Of a stretch of DNA of 45,561 nt, positions 15,749-23,994 are shown one piece after another. Source of the stretch: Candidatus Ryanbacteria bacterium CG10_big_fil_rev_8_21_14_0_10_43_42 (GTDB taxonomy: Bacteria; Patescibacteriota; Minisyncoccia; Ryanbacterales; 2-02-FULL-48-12); contig PFEF01000006.1 in the NCBI GenBank assembly GCA_002793915.1, forward strand, positions 161,368 to 206,928, in the 5' to 3' direction. The first letter of the stretch is position 1; each line of letters begins with the position of its first letter. The position numbers and the translations under genes are program-made. The notes under the pieces are model-generated. The model had not been told where the DNA came from. It did not search any database and saw only the letters and a program-made list of their open reading frames with translations.

Positions 15749-16027
15749 AACTCTGTTAAAAAATCATGCGTATCGTGTTTTAAAACTCTTGCGGAACGAA
15801 CACGCCTTCGTATTCTTAAGGAATTACAAGAACATGGGGCGCGTAATGTAACGGAACTCACTCGCATGCTCGGAATAACACAACCAACGGTGTCACATCA
15901 TTTGGATGTCTTGTTTAAAAACAGCATAGTCGAGAAAAAACAGGAAGGGAAACACATCTACTATACGTATAATAATAATTATCCTTGCCGAAGTTGCGGT
16001 ATTTTTTCGGCGTCCATACGAATATAA
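15746..16027 (+). CDS. ArsR/SmtB-type regulator with two CxxC pairs
   Basis: A 93-residue winged-helix regulator. The recognition helix region reads TQPTVSHHLDVL (about residues 45-56), followed by the beta-hairpin wing KKQEGKHIYYTY. Cysteines form two pairs: Cys8/Cys11 at the N-terminus and Cys81/Cys84 at the C-terminus. This differs from the ELCVCDL metal site of ArsR and suggests a zinc or Fe-S site formed by both termini. The ATG is part of its own operator. The next gene, 13 bases on, is a cysteine desulfurase, so regulation of Fe-S or sulfur supply is plausible, in the way SufR or IscR control such genes; this is inference from neighbours. Confidence 0.8.
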   Translation: MNSVKKSCVSCFKTLAERTRLRILKELQEHGARNVTELTRMLGITQPTVSHHLDVLFKNSIVEKKQEGKHIYYTYNNNYPCRSCGIFSASIRI

Positions 16028-16040
16028 ACAATGAAGTATT

Positions 16041-17246
16041 ATGAAAAAAAGGAGAATCTATCTTGATTATGCCGCCGCAACACCGCTTAATCCCTCGACC
16101 TTAAGATCAATGTTGCCATTCTTAAAAAATGCATATGGAAATCCATCTTCTATTCATGAGGAAGGACGCATTGCAAAAAAGGCCATCATGAAAGCGCGGG
16201 CAGATGTTGCCCGCATATTGCATGTGCATGATGATGAGATCATATTCACCGGATCAGGTACGGAATCGGTCGCTCTTGCTATACACGGTATTCTTACGCT
16301 GTTCCCCAAAAAACATATCATAACAAGTACTATAGAACACCCCGCCGCTTTGGAGAATATTCGTATGTTTGAACAAAAAAACTATCCTGTTTCTTATGTT
16401 TCCGTAAGCAAAGAAGGAACGATACATATGGAAGATATTAAAAAAAGTATACGTCCCGAAACTGTTTTTATATCCATAATGTATGCTAATAACGAAATTG
16501 GCAGTGTTCAACCCATAAAAGACATCGCAAAAATAGTAAAAAACGAACGTATGCGCCGGCTTAATAACAATGAAACACTCCCCGTATGGCTTCATACCGA
16601 CGCTTGTCAGGCCGCAGGATATCTCGATATAAATATACTGCGCTTGCATACCGATCTTTTTACTCTTAACGGATCAAAGATATACGGACCGAAGGGTGTT
16701 GGTGTTTTATATAAAAGCAGGGAAGTGTCATTTAATCCGTTCTGGAAGGGTGGCGGACAAGAAAACACCTTGCGAAGCGGAACTGAAAACGTAGCCGGCA
16801 TTGTCGGTATTGCTCATGCTCTTACGGAGATTGAAAAAAATAAGGAAAAAGAGGTACGCCGTCTTTCCATACTTCAAGATTATTTTATAAAAACAATTAC
16901 ACAAAAAATCCCCGAGGCACGCATAACGCTGTCTTCTATAGAAAAAGGGGGGAAATTGCCGCACATAGTGCATGTAATGTTTCCGAATAGAAACGGGGAA
17001 ATATTGGCTATATATCTTGATAATGAAGGAATTGCCGTATCTTCTCAGTCAGCATGTGCTACTACCACAGACCATCCGTCTCATGTTATGATTGGGTTAG
17101 GAAGATCAGAAAAAGAGGCACGGGAAAGTATTCGCTTTTCTTTTGGAAAATATACCACAAAAAAAGATATAGACTGCGTGCTACGCGCTCTTTCTCGTAT
17201 TCTTGTTTTGCTTGAGAAAATGCCGTCCGATACGCTTGTCAAATAA
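16041..17246 (+). CDS. Cysteine desulfurase (NifS/IscS family)
   Basis: A PLP enzyme that takes sulfur from cysteine to form a protein persulfide for Fe-S clusters or thiolated tRNA. Key residues are visible: His100 stacking on PLP in TIEHPA, Asp187 in HTDACQ, Lys213 (Schiff base) in NGSKIYGPKG, and Cys339 (persulfide carrier) in SSQSACATTTDHPSHV. The 401 residues match the IscS/NifS group rather than SufS. No scaffold (IscU/SufBCD) gene is nearby. A second use could be sulfur donation to MnmA (26840), which needs persulfide for tRNA 2-thiouridine. It is probably cotranscribed with the regulator. Confidence 0.9.
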   Translation: MKKRRIYLDYAAATPLNPSTLRSMLPFLKNAYGNPSSIHEEGRIAKKAIMKARADVARILHVHDDEIIFTGSGTESVALAIHGILTLFPKKHIITSTIEHPAALENIRMFEQKNYPVSYVSVSKEGTIHMEDIKKSIRPETVFISIMYANNEIGSVQPIKDIAKIVKNERMRRLNNNETLPVWLHTDACQAAGYLDINILRLHTDLFTLNGSKIYGPKGVGVLYKSREVSFNPFWKGGGQENTLRSGTENVAGIVGIAHALTEIEKNKEKEVRRLSILQDYFIKTITQKIPEARITLSSIEKGGKLPHIVHVMFPNRNGEILAIYLDNEGIAVSSQSACATTTDHPSHVMIGLGRSEKEARESIRFSFGKYTTKKDIDCVLRALSRILVLLEKMPSDTLVK

Positions 17247-17270
17247 AAAATAATTCAGCAATAATATTAA

Positions 17271-17501
17271 ATGAATCCCGAAAAAAAAATAGGTAAATTG
17301 TTTGTTGATCGCGCGCTTTGCATCGGAGCCGCGAGTTGTGTGGCAGTGGCGCCGGACGTATTTGAACTTGACGAAGAGAATAAGGCGGTAGTAAAGAACG
17401 CCAAGGGTGCCGATACCGAAACCATTATTTTGGCGGCAAAATCATGCCCTACGCGTGCCATATTTGTATACGATGAAAATGGAGAACAAATATATCCTTA
17501 A
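17271..17501 (+). CDS. Small single-cluster ferredoxin
   Basis: A 76-residue ferredoxin of the Fer4_13/Fer4_15 type. The cluster motif reads C17-I-G-A-A-S-C23, with alanine where a four-iron protein has the second cysteine, and ends with Cys-Pro near residue 58. Three visible cysteine ligands fit a [3Fe-4S] cluster, or a [4Fe-4S] cluster with a non-cysteine ligand. It should carry single electrons in the cytoplasm. Its position 24 bases after the cysteine desulfurase suggests coexpression. Possible partners are the flavoprotein at 140 or thioredoxin-type reductases; no partner is proved. Confidence 0.85.
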   Translation: MNPEKKIGKLFVDRALCIGAASCVAVAPDVFELDEENKAVVKNAKGADTETIILAAKSCPTRAIFVYDENGEQIYP

Positions 17502-17550
17502 ATTACAGCCTCTATAACTATTTACCGCTTATACATTAACTTATAGTACT

Positions 17551-18135
17551 ATGAGAGAAGTAAAACCGCTTGCTTACAAAGAATTAGACGGCATATCCGA
17601 AAAACAACTCGCGGAACATCATAATGTTTTATATGCCGGTTATGTAAAGAAAACGACTGAAATTGAAGAGAAAATAAAAACAGCCGATACATCAGCGGCG
17701 AATGGCGTATATAGTGAGTTTGGGGAACTGAAACGAGAAGAAACTTTTGCCGTAAATGGCGTTAAATTACATGAGGGGTATTTCGATAATATGATACCAA
17801 ATGGGTCAAATATATCGGGACCCATAAAAACGCTTATTGAAAGAGATTTTGGATCATATGATGCATGGGAAAAAGAATTTAAAGCAACTGGCATAGCCGG
17901 ACGCGGTTGGGCAGTTCTCGGATATGATCTTGATGAAAAAAAACTTCGTACCGTTCTCTGCGATGCTCATAATCATGGGGGGGTCTGGAATATGGTAGCT
18001 CTTCTGATTATGGATATTTACGAGCATGCTTACTTTATCGACTACGGTACGGCTCGAAAAACATATATTGAATCATTCTTCAAAAATATTAACTGGGAAC
18101 ATGTAAACGGCCTTTTGGAGAAATACGGCATATAA
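17551..18135 (+). CDS. sodB: Superoxide dismutase, Fe/Mn type
   Basis: Converts superoxide to oxygen and hydrogen peroxide. The four metal ligands can be assigned: the His23/His24 region in AEHHNVLYAGYV, His74 in KLHEGYFDN, Asp155 and His159 in DIYEHAYFIDY. The length of 194 is normal for this family, and there is no signal peptide, so it is cytoplasmic. Iron versus manganese cannot be decided by eye. No catalase or peroxidase is seen in the window, so peroxide must be handled elsewhere. It lies downstream of the ferredoxin by 49 bases. Confidence 0.92.
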   Translation: MREVKPLAYKELDGISEKQLAEHHNVLYAGYVKKTTEIEEKIKTADTSAANGVYSEFGELKREETFAVNGVKLHEGYFDNMIPNGSNISGPIKTLIERDFGSYDAWEKEFKATGIAGRGWAVLGYDLDEKKLRTVLCDAHNHGGVWNMVALLIMDIYEHAYFIDYGTARKTYIESFFKNINWEHVNGLLEKYGI

Positions 18136-18165
18136 ACCGATAGGACTATAAAAAGAAAAATAGTA

Positions 18166-18194
18166 TTGACATAATTAATAAACATCAGTAAAAT
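18166..18194 (+). promoter_or_regulatory. htrA promoter
   Basis: TTGACA (18166-18171), a 17-base spacer, TAAAAT (18189-18194): a near-perfect sigma-70-type promoter. The predicted start near 18201 gives a leader of about 39 bases before the ATG at 18240. Confidence 0.75.
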
Positions 18195-18239
18195 AAAACA
18201 TATCAATGCGCGTATTACCGCATGTCACATTAGGCTTAT

Positions 18240-19466
18240 ATGGAAGATTTAACTAAAGCACAACTTATCTGGCTTGTCCTTTTGGTAAGCTTTGTAACAT
18301 CTTTAAGCACGGTAACAGTTACAGTGTCTCTTCTTGAGGCTATGCCTTCGAAACCCTCTTCGCAAACAATTCTTCAACGTGTTGTGGATCGAGTTACAAC
18401 ACCCACCCAACATACCGACGCTTCTTCCGAAAAAGATACCATAGTCGTAGTTTCCGAAGAGGATCGTGTAGTAGCTGTGGTGGAGGAAGCGTCTCCCGCC
18501 GTCGTAAGCATTATAGCTACACGTGATCTTCCAAGCTTTGAGCATGTTTTAATAGATCCGTTTAGCGATTTATTTTCAAATTTTAATCCGGAAATAAAAG
18601 AACAAGAAATAGGTCGTGGATCAGGGTTTATTACATCTTCCGATGGCACCATTATTACCAACCGGCACGTTGTCGCCGATACGGAAGCAGCTTATACGGT
18701 AATTCTCAACAACGGAGCATCTTATCATGCTACCGTCATGGCACGTGACCCAATCCATGATATCGCCATTCTTAACATAGACGCTCAAAATCTTCCGTTT
18801 ATTTCTTTGGGAAATTCTTCCGATATAAAAATTGGGCAAAGCATTATTGCGATTGGTAATGCGTTGGGGCAATTCCAAAATACCGTATCAGTAGGTGTTA
18901 TTTCCGGCACCGGACGAACCGTAACCGCTAATGGCGGCATTAACGGTCCTTCCGATCTTCAGCGTGTTATTCAGACGGATGCGGCCATAAATCCGGGAAA
19001 TTCCGGCGGCCCCCTCCTCAATCTCCGCGGAGAAGTAATCGGTATTAACACTGCTATTATTACAGGGGCCGAAAATATAAGTTTCGCCGTGCCATCAAAT
19101 CTCATCACGCGTGATATTGCACAAGTAGAAAAATATGGTCGTATTACCTATGCATTTCTCGGTATCCGTTATCGTATTGTAACGGATGCTCTTGCGGAAG
19201 AACAAAACTTACCGGCAACGGAGGGCGCACTCATTATATCGGGAAATACATCTGAACCAGCTATTGTTTCCGGATCTCCCGCGGCGGATGCCGGTCTTCG
19301 GGAGGGAGATATTATTACGGAAATTAACGGTATTGCGCTTACTCAAGCTCACCATTTAGCTGAACGCATCCAGGAAAGCACCGTAGGAGAAACTATAACG
19401 CTTTCAGTATTAAGGGGAACTCAAAATCTTCAATTTTCCGTAACGCTTGATGAATTACCCGACTAA
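18240..19466 (+). CDS. htrA: HtrA/DegP-type serine protease with PDZ domain
   Basis: A membrane-anchored protease for damaged extracytoplasmic proteins. One N-terminal membrane segment (residues 9-31) is followed by a low-complexity linker, a trypsin-like domain (about 75-300) with the triad His143 (TNRHVV), Asp174 (HDIAIL) and Ser255 (GNSGGP), and one PDZ domain (about 310-405; LREGDIITEINGIAL). The length of 408 with a single PDZ fits the DegS/HtrA type. It has its own strong promoter and is followed 26 bases later by clpB, pairing envelope and cytoplasmic protein-quality functions. Confidence 0.92.
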   Translation: MEDLTKAQLIWLVLLVSFVTSLSTVTVTVSLLEAMPSKPSSQTILQRVVDRVTTPTQHTDASSEKDTIVVVSEEDRVVAVVEEASPAVVSIIATRDLPSFEHVLIDPFSDLFSNFNPEIKEQEIGRGSGFITSSDGTIITNRHVVADTEAAYTVILNNGASYHATVMARDPIHDIAILNIDAQNLPFISLGNSSDIKIGQSIIAIGNALGQFQNTVSVGVISGTGRTVTANGGINGPSDLQRVIQTDAAINPGNSGGPLLNLRGEVIGINTAIITGAENISFAVPSNLITRDIAQVEKYGRITYAFLGIRYRIVTDALAEEQNLPATEGALIISGNTSEPAIVSGSPAADAGLREGDIITEINGIALTQAHHLAERIQESTVGETITLSVLRGTQNLQFSVTLDELPD

Positions 19467-19492
19467 CCATATTGATAACATAATCATACACC

Positions 19493-22177
19493 ATGACTCC
19501 ATTTCATAATTTCACCGTAAAAGCACAGGAAGCATTAAAGCGGGCTCACGAACTCGCTATTGAACGTGGACATAACCAAATTGATGCGCTCCATCTTCTA
19601 ACAGCTCTTCTTCTTCAGGAAGAGGGTATTGTTATGTCTATGCTGGATCGTATGGAAATTGACGTTCAACTTCTTCTTGATTCCGTGTTTGATAAATTAA
19701 ACGGTAATATGCGTGCTGAAGTACTCGCGCCAACGCCTCAAATCTATCTGACACAGGATTTGGCACGCATATTGGAAGAATCACACAAACTGGCGGCCAG
19801 CCTGAAGGATGAATTTATATCAACAGAGCATTTGTTTTTGGCTCTTATCGAAGTTCCATCACGTGCTCACGATGTTCTTGCCAAGTTTCGCATCGAAAAG
19901 GATGCCGTTATGCATATTCTTACCGAAATACGCGGATCACAAACAATAACGGACATGGAACCGGAAGCGAAATACCAGGCGCTTGAAAAATATGCCCGCA
20001 ACTTAACGCGCCTTGCACGCGAAGAAAAACTTGATCCGGTAATTGGGCGAGAAGAAGAGATTCGGCGCGTTATGCAGATTTTGTCGCGCCGCACAAAGAA
20101 CAACCCGGTACTTATCGGTGAGCCCGGTGTCGGAAAAACAGCCATCGTAGAAGGACTTGCTGAACGTATTGTTGCGGGAGATGTTCCGGAAAGTCTAAAG
20201 GATAAGGAACTTATATCGCTTGATTTAGGGGCTCTTGTTGCCGGAACAAAATATCGCGGTGAATTCGAAGAACGTCTTAAGGCGGTCCTGAAAGAAATTG
20301 ATCGGGCGGCGGGAAATATCCTTTTGTTTATCGATGAGCTTCACACTATTGTCGGTGCCGGTGCCGCTGAAGGCGCCATTGATGCATCTAATATGCTAAA
20401 ACCGGCCCTTGCACGAGGGGAACTGCATGCCGTTGGTGCTACTACCATTAAGGAGTATCAAAAATATATTGAAAAAGATGCCGCTTTAGCACGCCGCTTT
20501 CAACCGGTGTATGTAGAAGAACCTTCCGTAGAAGATGCCGTTGCTATTATGCGTGGTCTTAAAGAAAAATACGAACTTCATCACGGTGTACGTATTTCGG
20601 ACGACTCCCTTATTGCCGCCGTACAGCTTTCAGCGCGTTATCTTAGCGACCGTTTTCTACCCGATAAAGCTATCGACCTGGTGGATGAGGCAGCTTCTTC
20701 ATTGCGGCTTGAAATCGATTCGATGCCGAAGGATCTTGATCGTTCTCGTAGAGAAATTATGCGGCTTGAAATCGAAAAAGAAGCATTACATCGCGAAACA
20801 GAGGGGAATAATCGGCAAAAAGTCCGTAAAATTCAAAAACAGATTGAGGATGTACGGGAAAAAACCGAAGGTCTTGAGCTTGCATGGAAAAATGAAAAAG
20901 ATGCTATTTCGAATATCCGCGGTATGAAAAAAAATCTGGACAATCTTCGACAGGAATCGGATATGGCGGAACGGGAAGGAAATTTAGCACATGTTGCTGA
21001 AATCCGCTACGGCCGCATACCGGCTCTTGAGAAAAATATCAAACAAGAAGAAATAAAACTTCGTAAATTACAATCCTCCCGTAAAATTCTTAAAGAGCGT
21101 GTTGACGAAGAAGACATCGCCGAAGTTATTTCTCGCTGGACCGGCATTCCGGTAACACGCATGCTCGAAGAGGAAGCGCAAAAGCTTCTTAAAATGGAAA
21201 GTGTTCTTAAAAATCGTGTAGTGGGACAAGATGATGCCATTATAAAAGTAGCTCAGGCCATCCGCCGTTCCCGAGCGGGTATTGCAGAAGAAGATCGTCC
21301 GGTGGGATCTTTTATGTTCTTAGGTCCTACCGGAGTGGGGAAAACAGAGCTCGCACGCACTCTTGCCGGATTTATGTTTAACGATGAACGCGCACTTATT
21401 CGAGTGGATATGTCGGAATACATGGAACGCCATACGGTTTCCAAATTTATCGGCTCTCCCCCCGGTTATGTGGGTCATGAAGAGGGTGGACAGCTTACGG
21501 AACTCATTCGTCATAGGCCTTATTCCGTCGTTTTATTCGATGAAATTGAAAAGGCGCATCCGGAAGTATTTAACATCATGCTTCAAATTTTGGACAACGG
21601 CCGTCTTACCGATGCCAAGGGGCGTCATGTAAATTTCAAAAATACCGTTATCATTATGACATCAAACATCGGATCAGAGTTTGTACGGGAAATGGAGCGC
21701 TTGGGATTCTCCGCTGACGGAGAAGATACCAACGAACGCAGGGAAGATGACCTAAAAGGAAAAATCCGAGAATCTCTGGAACGTAATTTTCGTCCGGAAT
21801 TTCTTAATCGTCTGGATGAAATTATCATCTTTGACAGTTTATCCCAGGATGTTCTAAGTGAAATTGTAAAAATTCAGTTAATCCGTGTCGTAAAACGATT
21901 GGAAGACAAGCAGATTGCATTAAAGGTAAGTACGGAAGCGCGCAAATTCTTGGCTCGAGAGGGATATGATCCAAATTACGGAGCGCGTCCCTTAAAGCGA
22001 CTGATTGAGAGTCAGATACTAAATCCGCTCGCCGAACTTATTGTGGCGCGAAAAGTGGAAAAGGGATCAACTATCCATGTGGACGTAAAAGACAATAAGC
22101 TCATACTTGAATCAACGGTAAAGCCAAAAAAACGATCCCGTGTGACAACTAAGAAATCCCTTTCCGCTTCAGCGTAG
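19493..22177 (+). CDS. clpB: ClpB disaggregase (HSP100)
   Basis: An ATP-driven hexameric ring that pulls proteins out of aggregates together with DnaK/DnaJ/GrpE, all encoded at 37.7-42.3 kb. It has an N-terminal Clp repeat domain (1 to about 145), a first AAA+ module with GEPGVGKT (209-216) and FIDELH, a long coiled-coil middle domain (about 405-530), and a second AAA+ module with GPTGVGKT (from about 611) and LFDEIEK. The long middle domain marks ClpB rather than ClpC or ClpA. The 894 residues include a short basic C-terminal tail ([12 protein letters not shown]) beyond the usual end. No CIRCE site is seen in front of it. Confidence 0.94.
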   Translation: MTPFHNFTVKAQEALKRAHELAIERGHNQIDALHLLTALLLQEEGIVMSMLDRMEIDVQLLLDSVFDKLNGNMRAEVLAPTPQIYLTQDLARILEESHKLAASLKDEFISTEHLFLALIEVPSRAHDVLAKFRIEKDAVMHILTEIRGSQTITDMEPEAKYQALEKYARNLTRLAREEKLDPVIGREEEIRRVMQILSRRTKNNPVLIGEPGVGKTAIVEGLAERIVAGDVPESLKDKELISLDLGALVAGTKYRGEFEERLKAVLKEIDRAAGNILLFIDELHTIVGAGAAEGAIDASNMLKPALARGELHAVGATTIKEYQKYIEKDAALARRFQPVYVEEPSVEDAVAIMRGLKEKYELHHGVRISDDSLIAAVQLSARYLSDRFLPDKAIDLVDEAASSLRLEIDSMPKDLDRSRREIMRLEIEKEALHRETEGNNRQKVRKIQKQIEDVREKTEGLELAWKNEKDAISNIRGMKKNLDNLRQESDMAEREGNLAHVAEIRYGRIPALEKNIKQEEIKLRKLQSSRKILKERVDEEDIAEVISRWTGIPVTRMLEEEAQKLLKMESVLKNRVVGQDDAIIKVAQAIRRSRAGIAEEDRPVGSFMFLGPTGVGKTELARTLAGFMFNDERALIRVDMSEYMERHTVSKFIGSPPGYVGHEEGGQLTELIRHRPYSVVLFDEIEKAHPEVFNIMLQILDNGRLTDAKGRHVNFKNTVIIMTSNIGSEFVREMERLGFSADGEDTNERREDDLKGKIRESLERNFRPEFLNRLDEIIIFDSLSQDVLSEIVKIQLIRVVKRLEDKQIALKVSTEARKFLAREGYDPNYGARPLKRLIESQILNPLAELIVARKVEKGSTIHVDVKDNKLILESTVKPKKRSRVTTKKSLSASA

Positions 22178-22198
22178 CAAAGTCGTTATTTTTACCGA

Positions 22199-22239
22199 AC
22201 ACAAAAATCCCGCCCTATACACCGGCGGGATTTTTGTGT
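22199..22239 (+). terminator. Strong intrinsic terminator after clpB
   Basis: A perfect stem of 15-16 bp (22199-22214 with 22224-22239) with a GC-rich top (CCCGCC/GGCGGG) and A/T-rich base, so it can work in both directions. Confidence 0.9.
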
Positions 22240-22262
22240 ACAATATACTCACGTTAAAAATC

Positions 22263-22293
22263 AACATAGCCCTATATTACAATTAGCTATGTT
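22263..22293. repeat. Short inverted repeat upstream of the tRNA cluster
   Basis: AACATAGC (22263-22270) pairs perfectly with GCTATGTT (22286-22293) around a 15-base loop. It lies between the clpB terminator and the broken tRNA-Tyr copy. Its role is unknown. Confidence 0.4.
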
Positions 22294-22319
22294 GTATACG
22301 GCAATATATAAGTTATCAT

Positions 22320-22396
22320 GGGTCGGTGGCGGAGCGGTCAATGCCTAGCCGTTCGACATGCTCCCGGCATGTCTTACTCTAGCGGTATTGCCTACG
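22320..22396 (+). pseudogene. Degenerate partial copy of tRNA-Tyr
   Basis: The first 23 bases (22320-22342) are identical to the 5' end of the intact tRNA-Tyr at 22416. The stretch 22378-22396 again matches its anticodon 3' stem and variable arm, with small gaps. The anticodon loop between the two CTAG half-stems is replaced by about 30 bases that contain the hairpin GACATGC/GCATGTC. The T arm and the 3' acceptor strand are absent, and no GTA anticodon is present. It cannot make a normal tRNA. It probably arose by tandem duplication followed by rearrangement. Confidence 0.7.
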
Positions 22397-22415
22397 AAGT
22401 ATCTCATAATAAATT

Positions 22416-22499
22416 GGGTCGGTGGCGGAGCGGTCAATCGCACTAGACTGTAAATCTAGCGGCTATATGCCTACGCAGGTTCGAATCCTGCCCGGCCCA
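22416..22499 (+). tRNA. tRNA-Tyr (GTA)
   Basis: Class II tRNA. Acceptor GGGTCGG pairs with CCGGCCC (one G-T pair), the anticodon stem is CTAGA/TCTAG with loop CTGTAAA, the anticodon GTA is at 22450-22452, a long variable arm (GGC/GCC stem) follows, and the T arm is GCAGG-TTCGAAT-CCTGC. CCA is not encoded. Confidence 0.95.
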
Positions 22500-22507
22500 C
22501 ACAATAC

Positions 22508-22583
22508 GCCGTCGTAGCTCAGTTGGTAGAGCGTCGCCATGGTAAGGCGAAGGTCATCGGTTCAATCCCGATCGACGGCTCCA
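22508..22583 (+). tRNA. tRNA-Thr (GGT)
   Basis: Acceptor GCCGTCG/CGACGGC, D arm GCTC/GAGC, anticodon stem TCGCC/GGCGA with loop ATGGTAA giving anticodon GGT, T arm ATCGG-TTCAATC-CCGAT. The 3' CCA is encoded, unlike in the neighbouring tRNAs. Confidence 0.95.
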
Positions 22584-22644
22584 GAGAGATATTGTAAAAG
22601 TATTATATCTGTGTTATAAATCGTCCACAAACTAACACATCACT

Positions 22645-22803
22645 ATGCCACAGCCAAATCTTATCAAACTTCAATGCACAACGTGCAAACGAATCAACTA
22701 CTGGACTCGCAAAAATAAGAAAAAGGTAGAGCGAAAACTTGATCTTTCGAAATTTTGCAAATGGGATCGCGCACGCACACCTCACAAAGAAATTAAGAAA
22801 TAA
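22645..22803 (+). CDS. rpmG: Large-subunit ribosomal protein bL33
   Basis: A 52-residue protein, Met-Pro-Gln-Pro-Asn then LIKLQCTTCKRINYW, a clear bL33. The first zinc pair is intact (Cys11, Cys14). The second pair is incomplete: Cys38 is followed by Lys-Trp-Asp where most zinc-type bL33 have Cys-x-x-Cys. His47 could replace the missing ligand. It lies between tRNA-Thr and tRNA-Trp, the order seen in many bacteria. The terminator stem overlaps its stop codon. Confidence 0.93.
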   Translation: MPQPNLIKLQCTTCKRINYWTRKNKKKVERKLDLSKFCKWDRARTPHKEIKK

Positions 22804-22838
22804 TTTTAAAGGGAGCATACCTGCTCCCTTTAAAATTA
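22801..22838 (+). terminator. Intrinsic terminator after rpmG
   Basis: The 17 bases 22801-22817 pair perfectly with 22822-22838 around the loop TACC; the centre is GGGAGCA/TGCTCCC with A/T-rich bases on both sides. The stem begins at the stop codon. Confidence 0.88.
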
Positions 22839-22883
22839 CAAAAATTCCTATATACTTTATATAGTAACGTAGCTTAATGTAAT

Positions 22884-22954
22884 GGGGGTATAGTTCAATG
22901 GCAGAATTCTGGTCTCCAAAACCAGCGATCTTGGTTCGAATCCAAGTACCCCCG
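22884..22954 (+). tRNA. tRNA-Trp (CCA)
   Basis: Acceptor GGGGGTA/TACCCCC, anticodon stem CTGGT/ACCAG with loop CTCCAAA giving anticodon CCA (22916-22918), T arm CTTGG-TTCGAAT-CCAAG, discriminator G. The 3' CCA is not encoded. Confidence 0.95.
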
Positions 22955-23029
22955 CACAAAGACGTGCAATTCTTATATTGACTTTTCTTTTAATTTAGCT
23001 TACGGTGCATTCGATACAACCTTTAAAAA

Positions 23030-23037
23030 GGGAGGTG
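23030..23037 (+). promoter_or_regulatory. Strong Shine-Dalgarno sequence of the deacetylase gene
   Basis: GGGAGGTG ends 5 bases before the ATG at 23043 and decides that start. Such a strong site is rare in this window. A possible promoter lies upstream (TTGACT at 22978-22983, weak TACGGT at 23001-23006). Confidence 0.7.
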
Positions 23038-23042
23038 TTCTT

Positions 23043-23972
23043 ATGCAATTGCCGGAAAATAAAGATTTCGTTTTTACGATTTTTGATGATCCCGACAATC
23101 AAACACTGGAACATAAAGATGTATATACATTTCTCACTGACATAGGCATGCGAACCACTAAAGGTATCTGGCCTCTTAGTGCTGATGATGCTGAAATACA
23201 GACTCGGTGGGGAAGCAGTTGTCAAAATACCGCGTATCTTAATCACGCCCTTCAACTTCAAAATGAGGGATTTGAAATTGCTCTTCACAACGTTGCGTGC
23301 GTATCATCTCTTCGTGAAAAGGTAATTCGTGGACTTGAAGAATTTCATTCCCTGTTTGGTCACTATCCGTATAGTATGGCTAATCACAGCGGGTGTCGGG
23401 ATTCTCTGTATTGGGGAGATGCCCGCATTGCAGGCATGCGTAAGATTATTTACCGACTTCTCACATTAAACAAAAATCATCGCAAATTTCAGGGTCACAT
23501 GAATATGAGTCCTTACTTTTGGGGTGATTATTGCTATGAAAAAATAACGTATGTGCGAAGCTTTGTGTTTTCCAGTATTAATCTCGCAAGTGTATGCCGA
23601 AAAATTCCCTATAAAGATCCTCTAAGGACAAGTATACCGTATTGGTTTCCGTCATCAGAGGGCGCAAATGTTAACTCATTTAACAAAATGATAAGTGAAG
23701 CCAATCAAGATCGTTTAGCGGAAGAACGCGGTGTATGTATCATGTATACGCATTTTGCGGGCGGTTTTATGGAAAACGGAAAATTACATGCGCAGTTTAA
23801 GAAACGCATGACGCGTCTTTCAAAAATGAACGGGTGGTTTGTGCCGGTACATGAACTACTCGACCATCTTCTGGCACAACAGCCTGTTTCCATAATAACA
23901 CCAAAAGAACAAAGAAAAATGGAATGGGTATGGTTGCTCGATAAAATACTTCGTACCCGCGGGACAAGTTAA
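23043..23972 (+). CDS. Divergent polysaccharide deacetylase-like protein
   Basis: A 309-residue protein with a NodB-like layout: an acidic pair in FTIFDDPDN (Asp15, Asp16), a strand with EIALHNVAC (His82), YSMANHSGC, and a late YTHFAGGF near residue 240. The usual HxxxH zinc motif is incomplete, since the second histidine is not seen, so metal binding may differ or activity may be lost. No signal peptide is visible; it could act on a cytoplasmic or lipid-linked sugar. The gene has its own strong Shine-Dalgarno sequence and is followed 22 bases later by a FemAB-like transferase, which suggests joint modification of a surface glycan. Confidence 0.6.
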   Translation: MQLPENKDFVFTIFDDPDNQTLEHKDVYTFLTDIGMRTTKGIWPLSADDAEIQTRWGSSCQNTAYLNHALQLQNEGFEIALHNVACVSSLREKVIRGLEEFHSLFGHYPYSMANHSGCRDSLYWGDARIAGMRKIIYRLLTLNKNHRKFQGHMNMSPYFWGDYCYEKITYVRSFVFSSINLASVCRKIPYKDPLRTSIPYWFPSSEGANVNSFNKMISEANQDRLAEERGVCIMYTHFAGGFMENGKLHAQFKKRMTRLSKMNGWFVPVHELLDHLLAQQPVSIITPKEQRKMEWVWLLDKILRTRGTS

Positions 23973-23994
23973 CGAGATTATGGGGAGATGTCTA

